Below are positions 34,309-45,570 of a DNA stretch of 64,000 nucleotides, piece after piece. Under the pieces are notes generated by a model, which ran no database searches, had not been told where the DNA came from, and saw only the letters and a program-made list of their open reading frames with translations. The DNA comes from Aquatica leii (lineage: Eukaryota; Arthropoda; Insecta; Coleoptera; Lampyridae). Every line of letters begins with the position of its first letter. The first letter of the stretch is position 1. The translations under genes and the position numbers were made by a program. The stretch spans positions 17,001,533 to 17,065,532 of the forward strand of contig CM069439.1 of NCBI GenBank assembly GCA_035610365.1, written 5' to 3'.

Positions 34309-36340
34309 TAAATTAATGTAAGCGTTTTTTTTTGAAACACCGTTGCATGTTATTAGTGTTAGTTAATTTTTAAAAATCGTTACAATATTTTTTAACCAAG
34401 CTATTGACATGTAGTAATCCAAAGTTTGTTTCAAATTGCTGCTGAATTTTAGTAGACGATTAATTTTTATTTGTTTTAATAATAGACTTATAAAAACATT
34501 TATATACATTTTATTAGTCGTTTTCTATTTAGTTTGTAATTCGTGTGATAAACAGCTTACATTAATAATATCTTTGTGTATATAGAGTGTGGCCATTTAT
34601 AATCTAGTTCATTGTATTGTAATACAATCGTAAACACAGACATTAATTATTTTAGTGCAGTTATAGAGTGTAACAGAAGCGATTTTTTCTCTATATTCGC
34701 TTGTATGTGATAACGTTGATTTTAAAAAAGAGGAATAAACTATTTTTAATGCAATTTATTCGTATGTAAATAATTTGGTAATAGTAATGACATCAAAACA
34801 AAGAATTTCATAAATTTGAAACTTACATTGTGGTAACGAATTAAATTTAAACGATGCAGTTTTAAATATGTTAGGTAAACCAAAAGAGTTAATAATTATG
34901 CATATGCAATTAATTCATCACTAAATAATTTATACAGCGTGCATATAAACACATAAAAATGACATCTGAGTGCGCGTCCACCAATTTATTGCCACCAGTT
35001 ACACTGTTAATGAACAAAATTCAAGTAATTGTGATATTGATTTAGATAAACACTGTCATTATCGGGAGCCCTCGGTGCAATAATGAGATATAACAAAACT
35101 TTAAGTAAACAAATCTATATATGATATAACAGAAAATTAAAAAAAATTAATTATACATATATGCTTACTAAATCCTGAATTTATACTTTAAATAAATTAA
35201 TGGAGTTTAAAAATAATTTAAGAAAATATATAGTATATGTAAATATAAGCGTAAAAATTATTTAATTTACAAAAAACTAAAATTTTTTATACAATAACTT
35301 TTAGACCTTTTTGCTGTAGTATATATAACATCAAAAGTAACTTCTAACACTTTATCAGCGAATGGCTATAAACCACGCTTTTTTCTTTAATAGTATTATG
35401 TTTCTGTGCTTTATACGAATAAACACTAAACACATTTATTTAAAAAAAAATCAAAAGCTATTGTTTAAAAATCAAAGAGAAAATAATTGTACTTTATAAT
35501 TGAATGATTAAACTCAATATTGTGTTATGTTAAAAAACCTTTTTGCTACGCTTAATTTGTACTTAATTTTTTTTAACGTATCTGCCTAAACTAAAAATTT
35601 TTTAAATAAGTCCATATACTGCAAAACGACTAGCACTTTGATAGAAGTTATAACGTGTAAAAAGCAGTTTGTAAATTTTTAAAATAAATCTTTTATACAA
35701 AGTGTCGTTTCTGTTTTTATGTAGTCAAAGTTATAAAATGCAAATTATAATACAGATTGAAAGATTTTTAAAAAATACTTTGATTTGTATTTGAAATGTT
35801 TTTAAATAAATTTTACATAACATTAAAATGTATTACAAAGTTATAGTAACAAATTTATATTAAAACGCTTGTGTAATGCAAAATTATTCTTATTGTTGCG
35901 TTTGAATCTTTTTTTGTTACAAAGTTTTATTTAAATTTTTTAGTATTAACTTTAGTATTATTTTAATTAACTTTTTTTATTGTTTTAGTTTTTTTAGGGT
36001 TATTGCTTTTTTAAGTACCTTCAAAACCTATAATTTCAAAATGACTTTTTTAACAAAAGACTAACTTTCTACAGTCTAATAATATGATTCTCCAAAAATA
36101 AGTTGAGTATAAATAAGTAAAGTATTTGTTTCTTTTAAATTTTAGGCTATTTGAACGTTATCTATTTAGCATTTCTTTAATGGTTAATTTTGTAATAGTT
36201 GCAATATCTCTAATTGAAAATGATAAAGTAATTAATTGTAGTCTTAATTTCTCTACGGTTGATTTTATAAAGCACACAAAAAAATGAGTTGATTTAAATG
36301 TTTTAAATATAGTTTTAGTCAGCGCTGTCTGTTACAAACT
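34309..36340. other. AT-rich intron sequence
   Basis: No gene or element recognised. Confidence 0.4.
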
Positions 36341-36352
36341 AAGAAATCTTCA

Positions 36353-36610
36353 TACTATAAGATTACAACGTCTTCCGTATTTGGACCGTGTTGAGGTTGT
36401 AACCGAAGTTGCCAAATTTTGCCTGTTTTGGTAAAGGGCTTCATCGAGGCGTGCAAGAAATCGAAAACAAAAAGAAGTAAACGATAATCTAACAAAGAAG
36501 AAGAGTTAGGTAATCAACTTATGAACCAAGCTAGATTCTAAATTCTATAGAAGTTGGCAACTTCGGTTACAACATGAACACGGACCACCAGAAGACGTTT
36601 TAATCTTAAT
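36353..36610. mobile_element. Small non-autonomous inverted-repeat element (MITE-like)
   Basis: The two ends are imperfect inverted repeats of about 50 bp sharing TAAGATTA, ACGTCTTC, GGACCGTGTT and GTTGTAACCGAAGTTGCCAA. About 155 bp of unrelated sequence lies between. AAGAAATCTTCA occurs at both flanks (36341-36352 and 36611-36622), a possible target duplication, though 12 bp is unusual for DNA transposons. A related single end is at 7262-7330, so it is a repeated family. No coding capacity. The superfamily is not identifiable by eye. Confidence 0.72.
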
Positions 36611-36624
36611 AAGAAATCTTCAGC

Positions 36625-37639
36625 AGTTTTAAATGCTACATAGTTAAAAATCCATACCAGTTACTTGCAGTTTAAGTTTAAAACCTTCACAAATAAATAC
36701 TTAGTTTAAAAATTAACTTTTTTATACTAAATTTCATTAAACTTGACAACTTTAATTAAACATTAATACATGACATAAAAAGTAATTTTATTTTTTTGAG
36801 TTGTATATTTAAAAAAATCTAAAAGCGGAAATTGCTTTTTAAAGAATAATAATTTTATATATATGTATCTACTGAAGTTGGCACAGAAAGTTAGTAACTT
36901 ATATTGAACGAATCAAATGTGTAACTAAAAATGAATTTGTTTTTACCTTAAATTTATTTTACAGTACATTTGTTTTTAAATTAAAGTTTAAGCATGGTTG
37001 TTAACGTTTATGTTACAAATAAACGCCTTACCTATACATCAACTTTGTAACGTTTTGGTTTTAAAATTATAACGTTTTTATGTATCACATCTAGAAATAC
37101 AACACGCAGTAAAAATAAAATTTTATTTTATTGTTTCTCCTTATACTGTATACGTATATTCGTATATTAAATGTTTCTATTATAATAATAAAAGGTTGGT
37201 AACCTACGGAGCTGCTGTTTGCACTCAACTTTTTTTATATTTCAATTAATGTAAGATTCTGATAACGAAGAACATAAATTCTGGCCAATTTTAAACATAC
37301 GTGATTTGCATCTAATGGTGTTGCTGTTTTGTAGTAGAACAATAAATTTAGGTTTATATTTTAATTTTTCTGTGTATTTATAAGAATATATCACGAGCAT
37401 GCTGTTGAAATTTGTTAAAAAAATTTTGTTTTTAATAATTTTAAGCATCTAAGCTGAGTTTTATTATTTAAACATTTAATTTACAAAATTAAAAAAAAAA
37501 TACGTAGCTAAAAGAACGGTGCTATAAAACTTAATGTTTATCATAAAAGAATCCTGTACATAGTTTGATCAAACGTTCTAGGAACAAAAAAACCATAACA
37601 TTGAGTTTAAAAAAATAAAACTAACCATTCTAAGCTTAA
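36625..37639. other. AT-rich intron sequence
   Basis: No gene or element recognised. Confidence 0.4.
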
Positions 37640-38310
37640 GCAAAACTACGAACAAATGAGTGGAAGAAATAGAATTGCAAGGAGGAGGAGGGCACACGGG
37701 TGTCGAAACAAGAAGACATCATGTATATAAACTGGGAATCAATTTTAATCAGAATTTTAAAAATCAAAATAGAAAAAGAGAAGGAAAAACAAAACGTAAC
37801 CAATTATGTAATGGTATACGTGACAAACAAATTTTGGAAAAAACTAGAAATGTTGGAAAGTATAAGAGTAGAATCCTTAATGATACAAACGGTAGAGTAG
37901 GAATAGCGAAACAGACGAGCAACGCAAAAATGATAACGGCAAAGGACTAATCAATTTCTGCACGCAACATAATTTTATAATAACTAACACCTTTTAACAA
38001 AAACTTCCACAAAGTAGCCAGTAGACAGGAGAAGTCAATTATTAATTATGCACTCATTGACCGCTCACATAAACATGAAATAACAAATATAATTGTAGTA
38101 TGAGACATAAGATAGCAAGTAATGATTATCTGATAATAGAACAAATTATTAAGGTTTAATGTTACTAAGCACAGTCGAGCAAATGTATTGGACGTAAAGT
38201 TAAGAAAAATAGTAAAACATCAGTTGGAAGAAAACCAAAATTAATTCAGGAAAGAAAGGTGTATACATGACACATATTTACAATAAATCAAATAATATCC
38301 ATATCCCATA
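37640..38310 (+). pseudogene. LINE endonuclease fragment, plus strand
   Basis: Across frames on the plus strand: 'NKFWKKLEMLE' (37825-37860), 'RILNDTNGRVGIAKQTSN' (37870-37925, the APE 'GDfNgRVG' catalytic block with the first residues altered), 'NGKGLINFCTQHNFIITNT' (about 37937-37990), 'EKSIINYALIDRSHKHEITN' (about 38030-38090, the 'qIDYilid' block) and 'SNDYLIIEQI' (the 'sDHyLi' His-containing block with His changed to Tyr). The same block order is seen in the minus-strand LINE at 47600-48400, so it is the same broad type. Truncated at both ends. Confidence 0.75.
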
Positions 38311-38318
38311 AAAAATTA

Positions 38319-38562
38319 CAGGGCGTTCATAAATACTTGTTTCTCACGTGACATATGTGTTAGGCAACTAACATTCCTTGGATTGGTATGAAGTAAAACA
38401 ACAATCACTAAATGAGAAATTTGATTCGTTGCGTTCAAATTAAGATTAAGTAATTAGTTAAAAACAGTAACATATTAACAACATTACCTGTTTATTTGAA
38501 ATAAAAATAGATAATACTAGTTATTTAAAACAACCGATGTTCAAAATGGCGTCCTTCAGCTT
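38319..38562 (-). pseudogene. Transposase C-terminus and terminal repeat left of the satellite
   Basis: The minus strand reads 'NRTVNTCIKAEGRHFEHRLF' and a stop (38525-38527), the C-terminal 'R...C....GgHFeH' signature of a Tc1/mariner-superfamily transposase. The DNA then runs to TA-CAGGGCGTTCATAAATACTTG at 38317-38340, a likely terminal repeat end with the TA target. The coding part is directly continuous with the first satellite monomer, whose sequence is the preceding part of the same gene. Confidence 0.8.
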
Positions 38563-41500
38563 TGATACATGTGTTAACAGTTCTATTTTTGAACTTTGGG
38601 AAGAATTGCAAATCACATCAACTTTAGTATTTTAAATAACATCAGTAATTGCATGTGTTCAATTGTGTACAACCGATTCTTATATACCGTATTTTTTAAT
38701 CGTTGGTAAAGGTAAAAATCAAATAACATAAAATCTAAAAATCGTAAATCATATAACCCTTGATTTATCAAAATTTTTTTGTAAAATAATTGAAGAAACT
38801 TAAATGAGCACTCGCATTGTCTTGCTCTTGATACATGTGTTAACTGTTCTATTTTTGAACTTTGGGAAGAATTGCAAATCACATCAACTTTAGTATTTTA
38901 AATAACATCAGTAATTGCATGTGTTCAATTGTGTACAACCGATTCTTATATACCGTATTTTTTAATCGTTGGTAAAGGTAAAAATCAAATAACATAAAAT
39001 CTAAAAATCGTAAATCATATAACCCTTGATTTATCAAAATTTTTTTGTAAAATAATTGAAGAAACTTAAATGAGCACTCGCATTGTCTTGCTCTTGATAC
39101 ATGTGTTAACTGTTCTATTTTTGAACTTTGGGAAGAATTGCAAATCACATCAACTTAAGTATTTTAAATAACATCAGTAATTGCATGTGTTCAATTGTGT
39201 ACAACCGATTCTTATATACCGTATTTTTTAATCGTTGGTAAAGGTAAAAATCTAATAACATAAAATCTAAAAATCGTAGAGCATATAACCCTTGATTTAT
39301 CAAAATTTTTTGTAAAATTATTGAAGAAACTTAAATGAGCACTCGCATTGTTTTGCTCTTGATACATGTGTTAACTGTTCTATTTTGAACTTTGGGAAGA
39401 ATTGCAAATCACATCAACTTTAGTATTTTAAATAACATCAGTAATTGCATGTGTTTAATTGTGTACAACCGATTCTTATATACCGTATTTTTTAATCGTT
39501 GGTAAAGGTAAAAATCTAATCACATAAAATCTAAAAATCGTAGAGCATATAACCCTTGATTTATCAAAATTTTTTTGTAAAATTATTAAAGAAACTTAAA
39601 TGAGCATTCGCATTGTCTTGCTCTTGATACATGTGTTAACTGTTCTATTTTTGAACTTTGAGAAGAATTGCAAATCACATCAACTTTAGTATTTTAAATA
39701 ACATCAGTAATTGCATGTGTTCAATTGTGTACAACCGATTCTTATATACCGTATTTTTAATCGTTGGTAAAGGTAAAAATCAAATAACATAAAATCTAAA
39801 AATCGTAAATCATATAACCCTTGATTTATCAAAATTTTTGTAAAATAATTGAAGAAACTTAAATGAGCACTCGCATTGTCTTGCTCTTGATACATGTGTT
39901 AACTGTTCTATTTTTTGAACTTTGGGAAGAATTGCAAATCACATCAACTTAAGTATTTTAAATAACATCAGTAATTGCATGTGTTCAATTGTGTACAAAC
40001 CGATTCTTATATACCGTATTTTTAATCGTTGGTAAAGGTAAAAATCTAATCACATAAAATCTAAAAATCGTAGAGCATATAACCCTTGATTTATCAAAAT
40101 TTTTTTGTAAAATTATTAAAGAAACTTAAATGAGCATTCGCATTGTCTTGCTCTTGATACATGTGTTAACTGTTCTATTTTTGAACTTTGAGAAGAATTG
40201 CAAATCACATCAACTTTAGTATTTTAAATAACATCAGTAATTGCATGTGTTCAATTGTGTACAACCGATTCTTATATACCGTATTTTTAATCGTTGGTAA
40301 AGGTAAAAATCTAATCACATAAAATCTAAAAATCGTAGAGCATATAACCCTTGATTTATCAAAATTTTTTTGTAAAATTATTAAAGAAACTTAAATGAGC
40401 ATTCGCAGTGGCTTGCTTTTGATACATGTGTTAACTGGTCGACTTTTGTACTTTGAGAAGAACTGCAAATCACCTCAACTTTAGTATTTTAAATAACATC
40501 AGTAATTGCATGTGTTCAATTGTGTACAAACCGATTCTTATATACCGTATTTTTTAATCGTTGGTAAAGGTAAAAATCAAATAACATAAAATCTAAAAAT
40601 CGTAAATCATATAACCCTTGATTTATCAAAATTTTTTTGTAAAATTATTGAAGAAACTTAAATGAGCACTCGCATTGTCTTGCTCTTGATACATGTGTTA
40701 ACTGTTCTATTTTTGAACTTTGGGAAGAATTGCAAATCACATCAACTTAAGTATTTTAAATAACATCAGTAATTGCATGTGTTCAATTGTGTACAACCGA
40801 TTCTTATATACCGTATTTTTTAATCGTTGGTAAAGGTAAAAATCTAATAACATAAAATCTAAAAATCGTAGAGCATATAACCCTTGATTTATCAAAATTT
40901 TTTTGTAAAATTATTGAAGAAACTTAAATGAGCACTCGCATTGTTTTGCTCTTGATACATGTGTTAACTGTTCTATTTTTGAACTTTGGGAAGAATTGCA
41001 AATCACATCAACTTTAGTATTTTAAATAACATCAGTAATTGCATGTGTTTAATTGTGTACAACCGATTCTTATATACCGTATTTTTTAATCGTTGGTAAA
41101 GGTAAAAATCTAATCACATAAAATCTAAAAATCGTAGAGCATATAACCCTTGATTTATCAAAATTTTTTTGTAAAATTATTAAAGAAACTTAAATGAGCA
41201 TTCGCATTGTCTTGCTCTTGATACATGTGTTAACTGTTCTATTTTTGAACTTTGAGAAGAATTGCAAATCACATCAACTTTAGTATTTTAAATAACATCA
41301 GTAATTGCATGTGTTCAATTGTGTACAACCGATTCTTATATACCGTATTTTTTAATCGTTGGTAAAGGTAAAAATCAAATAACATAAAATCTAAAAATCG
41401 TAAATCATATAACCCTTGATTTATCAAAATTTTTTTGTAAAATAATTGAAGAAACTTAAATGAGCACTCGCATTGTCTTGCTCTTGATACATGTGTTAAC

Positions 41501-44500
41501 TGTTCTATTTTTGAACTTTGGGAAGAATTGCAAATCACATCAACTTAAGTATTTTAAATAACATCAGTAATTGCATGTGTTCAATTGTGTACAACCGATT
41601 CTTATATACCGTATTTTTTAATCGTTGGTAAAGGTAAAAATCTAATCACATAAAATCTAAAAATCGTAGAGCATATAACCCTTGATTTATCAAAATTTTT
41701 TTGTAAAATTATTAAAGAAACTTAAATGAGCATTCGCATTGTCTTGCTCTTGATACATGTGTTAACTGTTCTATTTTTGAACTTTGAGAAGAATTGCAAA
41801 TCACATCAACTTTAGTATTTTAAATAACATCAGTAATTGCATGTGTTCAATTGTGTACAACCGATTCTTATATACCGTATTTTTTAATCGTTGGTAAAGG
41901 TAAAAATCAAATAACATAAAATCTAAAAATCGTAAATCATATAACCCTTGATTTATCAAAATTTTTTTGTAAAATAATTGAAGAAACTTAAATGAGCACT
42001 CGCATTGTCTTGCTCTTGATACATGTGTTAACTGTTCTATTTTTGAACTTTGGGAAGAATTGCATATCACATCAACTTAAGTATTTTAAATAACATCAGT
42101 AATTGCATGTGTTCAATTGTGTACAACCGATTCTTATATACCGTATTTTTTAATCGTTGGTAAAGGTAAAAATCTAATCACATAAAATCTAAAAATCGTA
42201 GAGCATATAACCCTTGATTTATCAAAATTTTTTTGTAAAATTATTAAAGAAACTTAAATGAGCATTCGCGTTGTCTTGCTCTTGATACATGTGTTAACTG
42301 TTCTATTTTTGAACTTTGAGAAGAATTGCAAATCACATCAACTTTAGTATTTTAAATAACATCAGTAATTGCATGTGTTCAATTGTGTACAACCGATTCT
42401 TATATACCGTATTTTTTAATCGTTGGTAAAGGTAAAAATCAAATAACATAAAATCTAAAAATCGTAAATCATATAACCCTTGATTTATCAAAATTTTTTT
42501 GTAAAATAATTGAAGAAACTTAAATGAGCACTCGCATTGTCTTGCTCTTGATACATGTGTTAACTGTTCTATTTTTGAACTTTGGGAAGAATTGCAAATC
42601 ACATCAACTTAAGTATTTTAAATAACATCAGTAATTGCATGTGTTCAATTGTGTACAACCGATTCTTATATACCGTATTTTTTAATCGTTGGTAAAGGTA
42701 AAAATCTAATAACATAAAATCTAAAAATCGTAGAGCATATAACCCTTGATTTATCAAAATTTTTTTGTAAAATTATTGAAGAAACTTAAATGAGCACTCG
42801 CATTGTTTTGCTCTTGATACATGTGTTAACTGTTCTATTTTTGAACTTTGGGAAGAATTGCAAATCACATCAACTTTAGTATTTTAAATAACATCAGTAA
42901 TTGCATGTGTTCAATTGTGTACAACCGATTCTTATATACCGTATTTTTTAATCGTTGGTAAAGGTAAAAATCTAATAACATAAAATCTAAAAATCGTAGA
43001 GCATATAACCCTTGATTTATCAAAATTTTTTTGTAAAATTATTGAAGAAACTTAAATGAGCACTCGCATTGTTTTGCTCTTGATACATGTGTTAACTGTT
43101 CTATTTTTGAACTTTGGGAAGAATTGCAAATCACATCAACTTTAGTATTTTAAATAACATCAGTAATTGCATGTGTTCAATTGTGTACAACCGATTCTTA
43201 TATACCGTATTTTTAATCGTTGGTAAAGGTAAAAATCTAATCACATAAAATCTAAAAATCGTAGAGCATATAACCCTTGATTTATCAAAATTTTTTTGTA
43301 AAATTATTAAAGAAACTTAAATGAGCATTCGCATTGTCTTGCTCTTGATACATGTGTTAACTGTTCTATTTTTGAACTTTGAGAAGAATTGCAAATCACA
43401 TCAACTTTAGTATTTTAAATAACATCAGTAATTGCATGTGTTCAATTGTGTACAACCGATTCTTATATACCGTATTTTTTAATCGTTGGTAAAGGTAAAA
43501 ATCAAATAACATAAAATCTAAAAATCGTAAATCATATAACCCTTGATTTATCAAATTTTTTTTGTAAAATTATTGAAGAAACTTAAATGAGCACTCGCAT
43601 TGTCTTGCTCTTGATACATGTGTTAACTGTTCTATTTTTGAACTTTGGGAAGAATTGCAAATCACATCAACTTTAGTATTTTAAATAACATCAGTAATTG
43701 CATGTGTTCAATTGTGTACAACCGATTCTTATATACCGTATTTTTTAATCGTTGGTAAAGGTAAAAATCTAATCACATAAAATCTAAAAATCGTAGAGCA
43801 TATAACCCTTGATTTATCAAAATTTTTTTGTAAAATTATTAAAGAAACTTAAATGAGCATTCGCATTGTCTTGCTCTTGATACATGTGTTAACTGTTCTA
43901 TTTTTGAACTTTGAGAAGAATTGCAAATCACATCAACTTTAGTATTTTAAATAACATCAGTAATTGCATGTGTTCAATTGTGTACAACCGATTCTTATAT
44001 ACCGTATTTTTTAATCGTTGGTAAAGGTAAAAATCAAATAACATAAAATCTAAAAATCGTAAATCATATAACCCTTGATTTATCAAAATTTTTTTGTAAA
44101 ATTATTAAAGAAACTTAAATGAGCACTCGCATTGTCTTGCTCTTGATACATGTGTTAACTGTTCTATTTTTGAACTTTGGGAAGAATTGCAAATCACATC
44201 AACTTTAGTATTTTAAATAACATCAGTAATTGCATGTGTTCAATTGTGTACAACCGATTCTTATATACCGTATTTTTTAATCGTTGGTAAAGGTAAAAAT
44301 CTAATCACATAAAATCTAAAAATCGTAGAGCATATAACCCTTGATTTATCAAAATTTTTTTGTAAGATTATTAAAGAAACTTAAATGAGCATTCGCATTG
44401 TCTTGCTCTTGATACATGTGTTAACTGTTCTATTTTTGAACTTTGAGAAGAATTGCAAATCACATCAACTTTAGTATTTTAAATAACATCAGTAATTGCA

Positions 44501-44673
44501 TATGTTCAATTGTGTACAACCGATTCTTATATACCGTATTTTTTAATCGTTGGTAAAGGTAAAAATCTAATAACATAAAATCTAAAAATCGTAAAGCATA
44601 TAACCCTTGATTTATCAAAATTTTTTTGTAAAATTATTGAAGAAACTTAAATGAGCACTCGCATTGTCTTGCT
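38563..44673 (-). repeat. Satellite array, ~23 copies of a ~266 bp unit derived from a transposase
   Basis: Head-to-tail monomers of 265-267 bp, about 23 in all, with few differences. On the minus strand each carries 'QDNASAHLSFFNYF' (second catalytic Asp block), 'DLRFLDFMLFDFYLYQRLKN' and 'TVYKNRLYTIEHMQ' (third-Asp block and following helix), and ends 'NRTVNTCI'. That is the C-terminal third of a Tc1/mariner-superfamily transposase. Most monomers stay open for 89 codons across the unit, but the frame needed for the domain shifts at T-runs, so the repeat open frames are not genes. Three variants exist, distinguished at AAATC(A/T)AAT(A/C)ACAT and GTA(AAT/GAG)C. Copy number may be under-assembled. 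Confidence 0.93.
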
Positions 44674-44910
44674 AAAAATAACTAAATTAAAATTTCTTTG
44701 TTATTTAGCTGCTTAAAAAATTTACTGAAAATATCAAGATAACGTTTTCCGTTATCAATATCGTGAGAAATTATTGAACCGATTATCCTTCTCCTCAACA
44801 TTGCAATCTATACACCAACTTTCAAAGATTGTAATAAAAGATTTCCAGTTGCAGTTTTTACATACTTAAATGGAACCATGCATCTTTCAAAAGGAAAGTT
44901 AAATCTAACA
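44674..44910 (-). pseudogene. Middle of the same transposase, right of the satellite
   Basis: Minus strand, right to left: 'KDAWFHLS' near 44865-44890 (the family's 'sDEAWFHLSGYVN' block), then in another frame 'QSLKVGV*IAMLRRRIIGSI' and 'NGKRYLDIFSKFFKQLNNKE' (44690-44830), matching 'kvGVWcAvSrrRIIGPiFF...vNserY..il..F..qL'. The next expected block is 'QQDgatAH', and the satellite begins with 'QDNASAH'. The gene is therefore interrupted only by the array. Stops and frameshifts are present. Confidence 0.77.
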
Positions 44911-45570
44911 GATTATCATTATTTAAATATTTATTAAACTGTTTACAAAATTGTACGCGCTGCAAGAAGCTACTTACTTCGTGATAAACTGTCACCTTGT
45001 TTTTTTCAATGCTTTATGGCAAGTTCTACTGACAATCCTGAAAATTGTATGCTTATAAATTAAAAATTAAAGTTAGAATCAGTTTATACCTGTTTTCTCA
45101 GATAATTTTGCGAATGTCTACAATAACAGGTGTAGTATTCTAAACCTACTCGTGTGTTTTGCTTTTCAAATGTAATTTTTAATTAAAAAACGATAAATTT
45201 GAACTTTTTTAAGTTGTCGGGAATTATCGTAATTAAAGTTAGCTTTTGGGAAATGTTCGATAAATTGATCGATGTAACATTAAAGAGAATACGACCAAGT
45301 TCCATTGGCATTAGAGATACCATTTCAAAAATGCGTCTATACAATAACGGTGTCTTTTCCAGGAATAAACATTTTGAAATGTTATTATATATAACCAAGT
45401 ACCTTAATTGTACCGTTTAGGTGTTAAGGTGAATTACATAACTAAATTAAATACATTACATTCCATGTATAAATAAATAACTATCCTAATAATTCCTTAA
45501 AAATAAAAAAAACTTAAATTTGGGTATACTCTAAAATACTACGTTTTAACAGTTAATTTATAATTATATT
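44911..45570. other. Unassigned stretch between the transposase and the LINE
   Basis: It should hold the N-terminal transposase and the second terminal repeat if the element were complete. No inverted copy of the 38319 terminal sequence was found and no helix-turn-helix motif was recognised. The 71-codon minus frame at 45183-45398 is unassigned. Confidence 0.35.

Noticed and set aside
38613..42602. Five identical 89-codon open frames in the satellite as genes
   Set aside because: They are the same monomer repeated, in a frame that follows the decayed transposase only in part. Monomers with one-base changes lose the frame, so there is no sign of selection on a protein.
38563..44673. The regular array as a CRISPR
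   Set aside because: The unit is 266 bp with no short repeat/variable spacer pattern, and the surroundings are eukaryotic.
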